Of a DNA stretch of 40,761 bases, positions 18,916 through 27,900 are shown piece by piece. Every line of letters begins with the position of its first letter. The first letter of the stretch is position 1. The stretch comes from Skermanella stibiiresistens SB22 (GTDB taxonomy: Bacteria; Pseudomonadota; Alphaproteobacteria; Azospirillales; Azospirillaceae): assembly GCF_000576635.1 (NCBI RefSeq), contig NZ_AVFL01000045.1:1-40761 (forward strand), read 5' to 3'. The position numbers were made by a program, and so were the translations under genes. The notes below the pieces were generated by a model, which saw only the letters and a list, made by a program, of their open reading frames with translations, did no database searches and had not been told where the DNA came from.

Positions 18916-19329
18916 ATGGCGCCCCCCACACTGGCCGATGCTCTGGCGGCCAACCACGCGTTTTACAACTCCTTCGCCAACCAGGATTTCCCGGCCATGG
19001 AAATGCTATGGGCGAAGGAGTCCTCCGTCTCGTCCATCCATCCAGGCTGGCCCCCGATGTTCGACCGGGAGGCGGTGCTGTCCAGCTGGTACGACATCAT
19101 GACGAGCGAGACGCCGCCAACTGCGTCCTACCGCAATGACAAGGCCTTCATCCATGGGACCACCGCGGTGGTGGTCTGCGAGGAGTTGGTCGATGGCAAC
19201 GTGCTGGCGGCCACCAACATCTTCGTCGACGAGCGGGGAGCTTGGCGGCTCGTCCATCATCAGGCTGGTCCCATCGTCCCCCGGAAGGTGGCGCCCGTCG
19301 ATTCGCCTCCCCGCGCCGTGGTGCACTGA
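18916..19329 (+). CDS. NTF2-like/SnoaL-type small-fold protein
   Basis: A 137-aa protein with the cone-fold pattern of NTF2-like proteins: ANHAFYNSFANQDFPAMEMLWAKE near the N-terminus, HPGWPPMFDREAVLSSW, then paired strands ending GAWRLVHHQAGPIVPR. Such proteins are often annotated as SnoaL-like or DUF4440, and they serve varied enzymatic or binding roles; none can be assigned. I chose the ATG at 18916 because the fold begins there. It follows egtB by 62 bases and seems to have its own promoter. Confidence 0.82.
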   Translation: MAPPTLADALAANHAFYNSFANQDFPAMEMLWAKESSVSSIHPGWPPMFDREAVLSSWYDIMTSETPPTASYRNDKAFIHGTTAVVVCEELVDGNVLAATNIFVDERGAWRLVHHQAGPIVPRKVAPVDSPPRAVVH

Positions 19330-19398
19330 GGGGGTGGATTGGGGGGTTCATCGACGGGTCTTCATCGATGTCGTCTCATCGGCGATCCGATCGGGACC

Positions 19399-20223
19399 TC
19401 AGGCGGGGTCCCACTCGGGCGCCCATCCCGGATTGACCAGCCGGCGGTCGCCCAGCAAGCCATCGATCTCGGCGCGATCCTCGTCGGTGAGCTTGAAATC
19501 GAAGATCTCGAAGTTGCTCCTCAGGTGCTTCTCGCCGCTGGCCTTGGGGATCGCGGCGACGTTCGGCTGGTCGATCAGCCAGCGCAACGTCACCTGGACC
19601 GCCGACTTGCCGTGCCGCTCGCCGATCCGGGTCAGCACAGGGTGGGCCGCTACCTCGCCCCGTGCGATCGGGCTATAGGCGGTCACCATCAAATCGTGGG
19701 CCCGGGCGAATTCCAGGATGGGCTTCTGTGACAGGAATGGGTGGTACTCGATCTGATCGCATAGCAGGTCGGCGCCGTGCCGCTCGATCGCCTCCCGCAG
19801 CAGCGCCACCGGAAAATTGCTGACTCCGATTTGGCGCGCCTTGCCCCGCGCCTTGACCTCGGCCAACGCCTCCAGGCTCCGCCCGAGCGGGAACTCCGGG
19901 TTCGGCCAGTGGATCAGGAGCAGGTCGACGTGATCGGTCCGCAGCTTGGTCAGGCTCTCGTCGACCGATCGCTTCAGGTCGTCGGCCTCCAATCGTTCGT
20001 GCCAAACCTTGGTCGTCAGGAAAATCTCATCGCGCGGAACATCGGAGTCCGCCAGCGCCAAGCCGACCTGATCCTCGTTCTTGTAGGCTTGGGCCGTATC
20101 GACATGCCGGTAGCCCATGGCGAGCCCCGCCCGGACGACATCGGCGCATTGGGCGTCCGACAGCTGCCATGTGCCGAGGCCAAGCGCCGGCACCCGTACC
20201 CCTTTGAGGTTCACGTAATCCAT
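19399..20223 (-). CDS. Aldo/keto reductase (2,5-diketo-D-gluconate reductase-like)
   Basis: A 274-aa NADPH-dependent oxidoreductase that reduces aldehydes or ketones. The catalytic tetrad is visible as D42, Y47, K72 and H105 (GYRHVDTAQAYKNE, TTKVW, LLLIHWP). Other family blocks are GVSNFPVALL and IPKAS. The start at 20223 is favoured because AAGGA stands 6 bases before it; the in-frame ATG at 20229 directly abuts the AAGGA. The substrate is unknown. The gene is isolated, convergent with the NTF2-like gene and divergent from the lipoprotein gene. Confidence 0.93.
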   Translation of the reverse strand: MDYVNLKGVRVPALGLGTWQLSDAQCADVVRAGLAMGYRHVDTAQAYKNEDQVGLALADSDVPRDEIFLTTKVWHERLEADDLKRSVDESLTKLRTDHVDLLLIHWPNPEFPLGRSLEALAEVKARGKARQIGVSNFPVALLREAIERHGADLLCDQIEYHPFLSQKPILEFARAHDLMVTAYSPIARGEVAAHPVLTRIGERHGKSAVQVTLRWLIDQPNVAAIPKASGEKHLRSNFEIFDFKLTDEDRAEIDGLLGDRRLVNPGWAPEWDPA

Positions 20224-20521
20224 GGTCATTCCTTGGTGATTGTCCCGATTACCCAGTTCCCAGGGATCGTTCCGGAAAGTGGCAGGGCGGACGGTTGGCA
20301 ACGCGCCGCGGCGCGCCATGGTTCCACCTCGGGGGAGGCCGCCAGGAGCACCGCTCCCCCTAATCTGGCCTGGGATCATAGGGCGAAACGCCGAACGAGG
20401 TAACCTTGACGGCGCGGGCGGTCCGACGCATGATCGCGGCATGTGACCACCGCGCCGCCGCTCCAGCGGCGCCAATGTCGTTCATGGTGGGCCGTTCGTA
20501 GTGGGTGGGTTGGTCTCGATC

Positions 20522-20827
20522 ATGCGCGTAGTCCGGCGGCCCTGGGTCAAGGCATCGATCGCGGTGGTGCTCGGCATGCTCGCGGCAGGGTGCGAGACGC
20601 CGCTTTCCGGAGCGGCTCCGCCAGAATCGATCGCGGTCACCTTCCGCACCGATCCCGTCACGGGCAATACGGATGGACCGTTCGATACGGTGACTGGCAG
20701 GCCGGTGCAAACCCGGATCGGCGACGATGGCATCCTCCGCGTGGTGATCGACCGCGCGACCCACGCGCCGCTCCTGGTGCCGGAACCGGAGGCCAAAACC
20801 ACCCCGAACCCCTCTCCTTCTCCATGA
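20522..20827 (+). CDS. Small lipoprotein, unknown function
   Basis: A 101-aa protein with a lipoprotein signal: basic start (MRVVRRPWVK), hydrophobic core and the lipobox LAAGC ending at residue 24, so it should be lipid-modified and envelope-attached. The mature part has repeated TG-rich turns (RTDPVTGNTDGPFDTVTGRPV) and a Pro-rich tail. No family is recognised. An in-frame GTG at 20501 adds 7 residues before the signal and is less likely. It overlaps the next gene by ATGA. Confidence 0.65.
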   Translation: MRVVRRPWVKASIAVVLGMLAAGCETPLSGAAPPESIAVTFRTDPVTGNTDGPFDTVTGRPVQTRIGDDGILRVVIDRATHAPLLVPEPEAKTTPNPSPSP

Positions 20828-21426
20828 GACGGCCGTCGCCCTGGCATCTCGCTCCGGCGGTGATGGTCTTGCTCGCGATCGAGTGCGCCCTCCCGCGGCA
20901 GGCTGGCGCGCAGCAAGCGGCATCGCCCGGAGCGGGGACGGTCGCGTCCGGCATCACGCCGGCACGCTACGCCATGCCGACCGCTGGATCGGGACGCCTG
21001 ACCGCCTCGGTGCCGCCTCTGCCCCCCACGGCGCCGCCTCCCCTCGAGCTGTCCGGCGAGCCTCCGGCTCCGCCCGCGAGCGCGGCGCGACCCGTCATCG
21101 CGAAGATCACGCCCTACCAACTCCCAGTCTTCTGGCCGCCGCCGCCCCGCCGCAAACCGGAGTGGTTCAAGGAGCCCATCGCCGCCCCTGCCACGATGAT
21201 GGCGGCGACCGCTCCGGTTCCCGCTCCCATCCCCGTGACACCCAGTCCACTTCCCAGCCCCACCGGAGCGGAGGGGTACACCGCCGTGGTGCCGATCACG
21301 GTCTTTGGAGCGGCGGAAAACGCGTCCCCGAAGTCGGAGCCGACACTGGCGGAACTCGCCGGGACCGTGCCGATCGTCTTCACGGTGCGTCTGCCAACCA
21401 TCGTCCTGCCGGAGCCGGATTCTTGA
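20824..21426 (+). CDS. Proline-rich secreted protein, unknown function
   Basis: A 200-aa protein with a signal peptide (about 1-29, ending AGA before QQAAS) and a mature part very rich in Pro and Ala, probably extended and flexible, as in periplasm-spanning or wall-contacting linkers. A short basic-aromatic block, PPPPRRKPEWFKEPI, stands in the middle. The ATG overlaps the lipoprotein stop (ATGA), so the two are made together. The gene converges on the HtrA-like protease with a 10-base gap. Strong composition bias makes function assignment impossible. Confidence 0.6.
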   Translation: MRRPSPWHLAPAVMVLLAIECALPRQAGAQQAASPGAGTVASGITPARYAMPTAGSGRLTASVPPLPPTAPPPLELSGEPPAPPASAARPVIAKITPYQLPVFWPPPPRRKPEWFKEPIAAPATMMAATAPVPAPIPVTPSPLPSPTGAEGYTAVVPITVFGAAENASPKSEPTLAELAGTVPIVFTVRLPTIVLPEPDS

Positions 21427-21436
21427 TCGCCCCGCC

Positions 21437-22435
21437 TCACAGCTTGGCCGAGGCGAGGAGAACCTCCACCGTGCGGGAACTGCCGCCGCGCTGGAGGGTC
21501 AGGCGCATGTTGCCGGCCTCCGGCTTGCCCAGCCGGGCCGCCAGATCGGCCAGATCGCTGACTGGCCTGTCGTCGGCATGGGTGATGACATCGCCCGGCC
21601 GCGCGCCCAAGGCGGCGGCGTGGGAACCCGGAGCGACGCTGACGACGCGGACGCCGGGGCGGGCGTCCTCCGCCCGGATGCCCAGGGCTTTCGGTTCGGC
21701 CAAGCCACCGGTGCCGGCGCCCGTCGATTTGTCCGGCCCGCCGATCAGGCTGGCGACCGCGCGCTCCAAGAGGTCGACCGGCATCGCGAAGCCAACCCGC
21801 GACGGACCGGCCGGGGCCGCGACGACGGCGGTCGCCATCCCGATCAGGCAGCCGCCCGCGTCGAGCAGCGGACCACCCGAGCCACCGAGATCAAGGCTGG
21901 CGTCGGTCTGGATCGCCTTCTCGATGCGCCGGCCCGCCCCTAGATCAACCGGCCTGTCCAATCCGCTGATGATGCCGCGGCTCAAGCTGACGCCGACGCC
22001 ATATGGGTTGCCGATGGCGAACACCCACTGTCCGACCTTGAGCTTGGGGGACGGGGCGCGGGTGATCGGCTTCGCCGCCGGGGTGGCGTCGACCCGCAGC
22101 ACCGCGATGTCCAGGTGGGCCGCGACGGCGATCATGATCGGCTTGGCGACACGGCCGTCGCTGAACCGCACAGTCACTTGGCGGCCGGATTGGATGACGT
22201 GTTCATTGGTGACGACATGGCCGGCGTCGTCCCACAGGAAGCCGGTGCCGACCGCCTTGTCGCCATCACCCACCGCCTCGATCGTGACGACCGCTGGGGC
22301 CACCGCCTCGTACACGGCGGCTGCGTCCGGCTCCGCGCCGCCGGGCGCGCAGGTCACGGCCAGCACCGGAGCGCTCCAGCCGATCAGGCCGGCAAGCGAG
22401 GTGACGATCAATCCGGTGTTCAACGGTGTGTGCAT
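21437..22435 (-). CDS. HtrA/DegP-like periplasmic serine protease with one PDZ domain
   Basis: A 332-aa trypsin-like serine protease. The signal peptide covers about 1-26. The catalytic triad is H79 (TNEHV), D109 (HLDIAVL) and S186 in LGGSGGPL, where the usual motif is GNSGGPL. A single PDZ domain follows (about 250-325, RVVSVAPGSHAAALGARPGD). It is shorter than DegP (two PDZ domains) and closer to DegS-type layout, but with a cleavable signal. It probably degrades or checks envelope proteins. The ATG at 22435 begins the signal peptide. Confidence 0.92.
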   Translation of the reverse strand: MHTPLNTGLIVTSLAGLIGWSAPVLAVTCAPGGAEPDAAAVYEAVAPAVVTIEAVGDGDKAVGTGFLWDDAGHVVTNEHVIQSGRQVTVRFSDGRVAKPIMIAVAAHLDIAVLRVDATPAAKPITRAPSPKLKVGQWVFAIGNPYGVGVSLSRGIISGLDRPVDLGAGRRIEKAIQTDASLDLGGSGGPLLDAGGCLIGMATAVVAAPAGPSRVGFAMPVDLLERAVASLIGGPDKSTGAGTGGLAEPKALGIRAEDARPGVRVVSVAPGSHAAALGARPGDVITHADDRPVSDLADLAARLGKPEAGNMRLTLQRGGSSRTVEVLLASAKL

Positions 22436-22578
22436 GGTGGGCTCCGGCGGGGCGGTCGGGGTTGATCAGGTTCGTTCAATCCCATGGCAAGGTCCGTGCC
22501 AGTGGCGGAACACCTCCCTTTTCAAGAACTTACCCCAGGGCGCCGTGGCAGGACTTGCCGGGCGTGCGGGAGGGCGAG

Positions 22579-23448
22579 ATGCAGAATCTGCCTAAGTGGC
22601 CTATCCGCTTTTGCCTAATGGCCCTGCTGTCGCTGGTGGCCGGCGTCACTCCGCCGCGTCCCGCCGGAGCCCAGGGAGGCCCGAACCTCGGGAGGCCGCA
22701 GGTTGGCGAAGCGATCCTCAATCGGGATGTCGAGGTCCGCGTCTCGGCGGATGACGGCTCCCGTGTCGTGATGAACCTTCCGAAGGGCAAGACCGTGGAG
22801 GCGTTCGGAACACCACGCCGGACGTCCTGGACCCAGATCGGGCTGGCCGGGCGCGATATCGGCTATGTGCCAAACGACAGCCTCGACAGCATCTTCATCG
22901 CCCGGACGGTGTCGAACCAAGCCGCGGTGGTTGGGCGGCGCCGCTGGACCCTGCCGGACGGGACGCTGCGCGGCACCCATGTGCTGGCGAGCGATTCGGC
23001 TGGCATGGAGGTCAAGGACGGCAAGAAGCGCGAGGCCAAGCTGGAGCGCGGCGCGGTGCTCAGCCTGCTCGACATGCGGGATGGCAAGGCGCGGATGTCG
23101 ACCGAGACGATCGCCAGCGTCACCCTGCCGCCCGACCGGCTGCTGCCGATCATTGGCGTCCACGACTACGACTTCTCGGGCAGCGGTCAGGCGCGCAATT
23201 TCTTCGCGGCGCGCGTCGGTGATTTCCTGACGCCGGTCGAGGCGGAGAACGGCTGGTCGGCGTTCATCGCGGCGGCGGGACCGCAATATGCGCCCTACAC
23301 CCACTTCATCTATCCGATGATGGGACGGGAGGGCGTCACCTTCGCGCTGGCGTTCGGACCGCTCGACCGCATGGGCGTCAACAACATCTGCGTGGCGCTG
23401 GCCCAGCGCATGCTGGACTGCTGGGTGGTCCAGGTCGAGACGTTCTGA
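22579..23448 (+). CDS. Secreted SH3-like domain protein
   Basis: A 289-aa exported protein. The signal peptide is about residues 1-32 (MQNLPKWPIRFCLMALLSLVAG, ending AGA before QGG). A bacterial SH3-like domain follows (about 45-95; ILNRDVEVRVSADDGSRVVMNLPKG, then TSWTQIGLAGRDIGYVP). The C-terminal two thirds are unassigned. SH3b domains often bind cell wall material. GGGAGGG about 5 bases upstream fixes the start at 22579; the open frame from 22426 precedes the signal and is not coding-like. It is divergent from the protease gene. Confidence 0.8.
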   Translation: MQNLPKWPIRFCLMALLSLVAGVTPPRPAGAQGGPNLGRPQVGEAILNRDVEVRVSADDGSRVVMNLPKGKTVEAFGTPRRTSWTQIGLAGRDIGYVPNDSLDSIFIARTVSNQAAVVGRRRWTLPDGTLRGTHVLASDSAGMEVKDGKKREAKLERGAVLSLLDMRDGKARMSTETIASVTLPPDRLLPIIGVHDYDFSGSGQARNFFAARVGDFLTPVEAENGWSAFIAAAGPQYAPYTHFIYPMMGREGVTFALAFGPLDRMGVNNICVALAQRMLDCWVVQVETF

Positions 23449-23454
23449 CGGCGT

Positions 23455-23880
23455 TTAGAACGACTCACGGTGTCGGCCGCCGGGAGGACGCGCCACGCGC
23501 CTCCGGATCGCCAAGCCGGCGAGGCAGCCCAGCGTCACGCCGCAAAGGTTGACCGCCGCGTCCTCGATGCTGCCGGTGCGACCCGGTACGTGGAGTTGGG
23601 CGAACTCGACCGCGCCACCCATGATGACCAAACCGACGCCGACGAGTGGGATCGACCTGTTGCCCGGCATCGCCAGCGAACCCATGACCGCGAGCCCCCC
23701 ATAAGCCACGAAATGCACGAGATATGAGCGCGCCGCCGAGCCCGGCACCGACAGTCTGGGGTTGAGGCTGCCGTAGATCACCAGCAGCGCGCCAGCGATG
23801 AACAATGCCATCGCGATCGCGCGGAACCTTTGAGACCCCAGCAATCCGGATAGGTTGCCCTCCGCGCCCAACAAGCTCAC
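23455..23880 (-). CDS. VanZ-like membrane protein
   Basis: A 141-aa protein with four hydrophobic segments and the VanZ-type pattern: a first helix, then HFVAYGGLAVMG, and VEFAQLHVPGRTGSIEDAAVNLCGVTLGCLAG (residues about 93-125). The family is linked to low-level teicoplanin resistance in VanZ, but most members have no known role. The start is taken as GTG at 23880 because GTGA overlaps the stop of the SGNH hydrolase gene upstream; the first internal ATG would remove 23 residues. The two genes form a coupled pair. Confidence 0.82.
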   Translation of the reverse strand: MSLLGAEGNLSGLLGSQRFRAIAMALFIAGALLVIYGSLNPRLSVPGSAARSYLVHFVAYGGLAVMGSLAMPGNRSIPLVGVGLVIMGGAVEFAQLHVPGRTGSIEDAAVNLCGVTLGCLAGLAIRRRVARPPGGRHRESF

Positions 23881-24743
23881 GGATCGCTCCGAAGCCGGCT
23901 GACCTCGATCAAGTCGATCGCGGCGCGGCCCAGGCGCGCGTGGCCGAAGGCGGTCGGATGCACCTGATCCCAGAAGATGTGGCGGTCGGGGTTGGCGCAG
24001 GCCCGGCCGCCGTTGACGCAAGGGTCGGACAGGTTGACGTCGGCGACACCCAGCACGCCGGGATCGTCGAACACCCGTTCGACCAGGGCGTGGAGGTCGA
24101 GGCGGATGACGTGTCCGCCTTGCCGCGAGTCGACACCGGCCAGGGTCTGTTCCAGCGCCTGATTGAAACCCAGAGTTGTTCGTGTCGCGATCAAGCCTAG
24201 CGATGGGCCGTATTGCCGCACGGCCGGTACCTTGGCCAAGTCAGGCAGGTTGGGAACCAGGATCGCGCCGGCGCCGGCCGAGGCGAGATCGTCGGCGATG
24301 CTCCCCAGCACCCGGACGGCGTTCATCGCCAGCACGATGGGATCCTGGCCGGAGAAGCCGCCCAGCAGGTCGTTGGCGCCGCCGAAGACGACGAACAGCG
24401 TCCGGCCCATTGTTTCCCGGTCCGGCTCTTCCGCCAGGAAACCGTCAGCCTGCGCTCGCAGATTGTGCGGGCTTCCCGGATCGTGCGCCCTGGCCCCGCC
24501 ATAGGCGTGGTTGGTGCCGCCCGAACTGGACGGCTCGACCGCGAGATCGAGATGCCGGGCGACATGCTCGACCCAGACCGGGCCGTTGCTGAAGCGCCCT
24601 CCTGACGCGTTGCCAGTGTCGGACAGGCTGTCGCCGAACACGACCATGCGGTCGAACGGCCGTCGCTCCGCCGCCGGGGAGGCGGATGAGAGGGCGGTTT
24701 GGATGGCGATTACCATGATGATGATCCAGCCTGGACGTGTCAT
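23877..24743 (-). CDS. Secreted SGNH/GDSL hydrolase
   Basis: A 288-aa lipase/esterase-like protein with a signal peptide (about 1-25). Block I GDSLSDTGN has nucleophile S39, block III GGANDLL contains N124, and block V D259-x-x-H262 (DQVHPT) completes the triad. It resembles the passenger domain of GDSL autotransporters and thermolabile hemolysin-like phospholipases, but no beta-barrel domain follows. The true substrate (lipid, acyl-sugar or other ester) is unknown. It overlaps the VanZ-like gene by GTGA. Confidence 0.9.
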   Translation of the reverse strand: MTRPGWIIIMVIAIQTALSSASPAAERRPFDRMVVFGDSLSDTGNASGGRFSNGPVWVEHVARHLDLAVEPSSSGGTNHAYGGARAHDPGSPHNLRAQADGFLAEEPDRETMGRTLFVVFGGANDLLGGFSGQDPIVLAMNAVRVLGSIADDLASAGAGAILVPNLPDLAKVPAVRQYGPSLGLIATRTTLGFNQALEQTLAGVDSRQGGHVIRLDLHALVERVFDDPGVLGVADVNLSDPCVNGGRACANPDRHIFWDQVHPTAFGHARLGRAAIDLIEVSRLRSDP

Positions 24744-24949
24744 GCTGCTCTTAGCCCCTTGGGCGCTGCCGGAACCCCTCTAAACGCGCGAGATCGTCAA
24801 TGTTTCCGCCTTCGGAACGAGGGCAAGCGCGTCGTCGCGGGTTCCTTTGGGATTCCAATCACGACCGGAAGTCGCCATCTTGAAGGCACATCTCCGGCCC
24901 TAAGGTGTTTGGCCCCGGTATGTGCAGGGTTTTGACAAGGCGGTAATTC

Positions 24950-27900
24950 ATGCGGGATCTGGTTCGTCGATGGAGCGTCGTGGTGCTGTTCGTGGGTCTT
25001 TTCGCGAGCGCGCCCGCCGCCGTCATCGCCCAGGAGGAATCGGGCCAGCAGGATCCCGGCTGGATCGGCCGCCAGATCCAGAACCTGCTGAGTGGCCCCG
25101 GTCGAACGGTGACGATCGGCCGGATCAGTTCGAGTTGGAGCCTGGATGTCACCCTGTACGATCTCGCCATCGCCGACGACGACGGCGTTTGGCTGAAGGT
25201 CGATCAGGCCAAGCTGGACTGGGCCGCCGGCGCGCTGTTCCGCCGCGAGTTCCGGATCTCCGGCTTCGACATCAATCGGATGGACCTGGAGCGCCTGCCG
25301 GCGGCCCAGCCGGAACCACCACCCAGCGACGAGCCGTTTGCCCTTCCCCAGCTGCCACAACTTCCGGTTGGGCTCGATCTCCAGCGGCTGGTGGTGAAGG
25401 AGCTGAACCTCGGCGCCCCCGTGCTCGGCGGCGAGGCCGCGACCTTGCGGATCGACGGCAAGGCGGAGTTGGGCCGCGCCGACCAGGGCGTCAGCGCCGA
25501 CCTGAACATCGCCCGGCAGGACAAGCCCGGCGGCGGCAAATTGGTGCTGGCTTACGCACCGGACACAAACCAGCTCGACCTGGATCTCACGGTCGAGGAA
25601 CCGGAAGGCGGCGTGATCGCGCGGGCCGCCAGCTTGCCTGGACTGCCTCCGGTCAATGTGGCGTTGCGAGGTTCCGGCCCGCTGTCCGGCTGGAATGGCA
25701 GGTTGGACGGCACTGCCGGAGATCTGGCGCGGATCGGCGCCGACGCCATGATCCGAGGCGTCGAGGTGGCCGAGGGCGCCCAGGGCTATGGCCTGACCAT
25801 CAAGGGCGACACCGGCTTCGCCAAGCTGCTCGATCCCCAGACGGCTGGGTTGATCGGCGAGACGGTCGGGATCGAGGCCGAGGCGGTGATCGATCCCAAT
25901 CGCCAAGTCAGCCTGAACCCGGCGCGCGTGACCCTGGCCGCCGGCGATGTCCAACTGGCCGGCAGCTACCAGTTCGACCCGCAAGCCCTGGACTTCACCT
26001 ACGCGTTGACGGCTGGTGCCAACTCGGCGCTCCGATCGCTGGCTCCCGACGTGGCTTGGCGGGATATCCGCTTGGCGGGCACGGCGAAGGGTCCAGTGGC
26101 GGCGCCGACCATCACCGCCGCTCTGACCGCCGACACCATCGACGCGGCGCAGGCGGAACTGGACAAGGCCGTCCTGTCGCTGCGCGCGGTCCCCTCCGGC
26201 CCCTTGGATCAAGCCGGCTCGACCATCGACGTCACCCTGGACGGCACCCTGACCAATCCCCGCTCGGAGACCGATCCGCGCATCGCCCAGGTGGCGGGAC
26301 AAGAGGTCAAGATCGCCGGCAACGCCGTGGTGACTCCCGGCACCGGCGAGATTCGCGTCGCGGACCTGCGCGCCGGCACCGCCGCCGGAACCGCCAGCGC
26401 CACCGCGCTGATCCAGCGTTGGGGCCAAGCGATCGGCGCCCAGGTGGCGCTCGACCTGCCGGACCTCGCCCGCCTGCCGGACGTGCCGGTCACGGGTGCG
26501 GCGACCTTGCGGACCGACCTCTCCATGGAAGAGGACGGCCGCGTCCTGCGCGGCACCGCCACCGCCGACGTCACCGGTTTGAGCAGCGCCGACCCGGCGC
26601 TGGAGCCGATGCTGCGCGACTTGGCGGGCGAAACCGTGACCTTCCGGCTCACCGCGGACAGCGCCGACGCGGCCCAGACGATCAACGTCACCGAACTGGC
26701 GCTAAACGCGCTGGTCGCCAACCTGACCGGGCACGCGACGGTTCGGGAGTTCGGCCAGGATATCACCGGCGTGGCGGACCTGACGGTGCCCGACCTGTCG
26801 CGGCTGTCCTCGGTCGCCGGGGCGCCGCTGGAGGGAGCCGCCCAGTTGAAAGCCGACCTGAGCGGCGGTAATCAGGCGACGCTGGTCCGCGCCGACTTGA
26901 CCGGCTCCGCCACCGATCTGCGCACCGGAACGCCACCGGCCGACGCGCTGGTCGGACGCAAGATGGACTTGGCTGGCTTGGTGACCGTCGGCACCGACGG
27001 CTCGATCGACATGTCCCGTTTGAAGATCGATGGCCAGAACGTGGCGCTGACCGCCTCGGCGGCACTCCGCGACAACAAGCTGGACGCCAAGTGGCGCGCC
27101 GACCTGCCGAGGCTGGCGGTGCTCAAGCAGCCGCTGGGGACCGACATCGCCGGATCGACGACGCTGGAGGGTACCGCGACCGGACCGCTCGACGCTCTGG
27201 AGGTCCGCGCCGATCTCGGTGGCCGCGACCTGCTGCTGTCCGGACGAAAGGTGCCCAAGGCCGGGCTGGCGGTGCGGGCGACCCGTTTGCCCAGCGCTCC
27301 GCGCGGGACACTGGCGGCCAACGCCGTGGTCGACGGCCAACCGCTGGACGCCCGCACCGCCTTCGCGATGGAAGGACAGCGGCTGGACCTGACCGACATC
27401 TCGCTGGGAGCCGACCGCAACCGGCTGACCGGCGCGCTGCGGGTGGCGCTGGACCGGCTGACCGCGTCCGGCAAGCTGGGCGGCGACATGCGCGACCTCG
27501 ACGTGTTCTCCGGCTTGGCGGGACAAAAGCTGGCGGGCAGTGGCAGGCTGGACGTCAAGCTGGACGACCCGAAGGGGCAGCAGGCCGCCATCGCGACGGT
27601 GCGGGGACGCGATATCTCGGTCGCGGGTCCCGAGGGTCCGCTGCTGGTCGCCAACCGGATCAACCTGAACGCCGACGTCAAGGACGCCCTTGGCGCCATG
27701 CGGTTCGACGCCAAGCTGGACGGTTCCGGCATCGCCGCCGGGGGCGCCGATCTGGCGAGCCTGACCGTGACGGCGTCCGGCACGGCGGCCAAGGCGCAGT
27801 TCCAGGCCCAGACCAACGGCACGGCCGGTGCTCCGGCCCAGCCGGCCCGCGTCGCGCTGGCGGGTGGCTTCACCCAGGAGGGCGGCTTGCAGCGGCTGCG

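Noticed and set aside
24797-26428. Long frame antisense to the start of tamB
   Set aside because: Gln/Arg/Gly-rich shadow of repetitive GC-rich coding sequence; no family motif.
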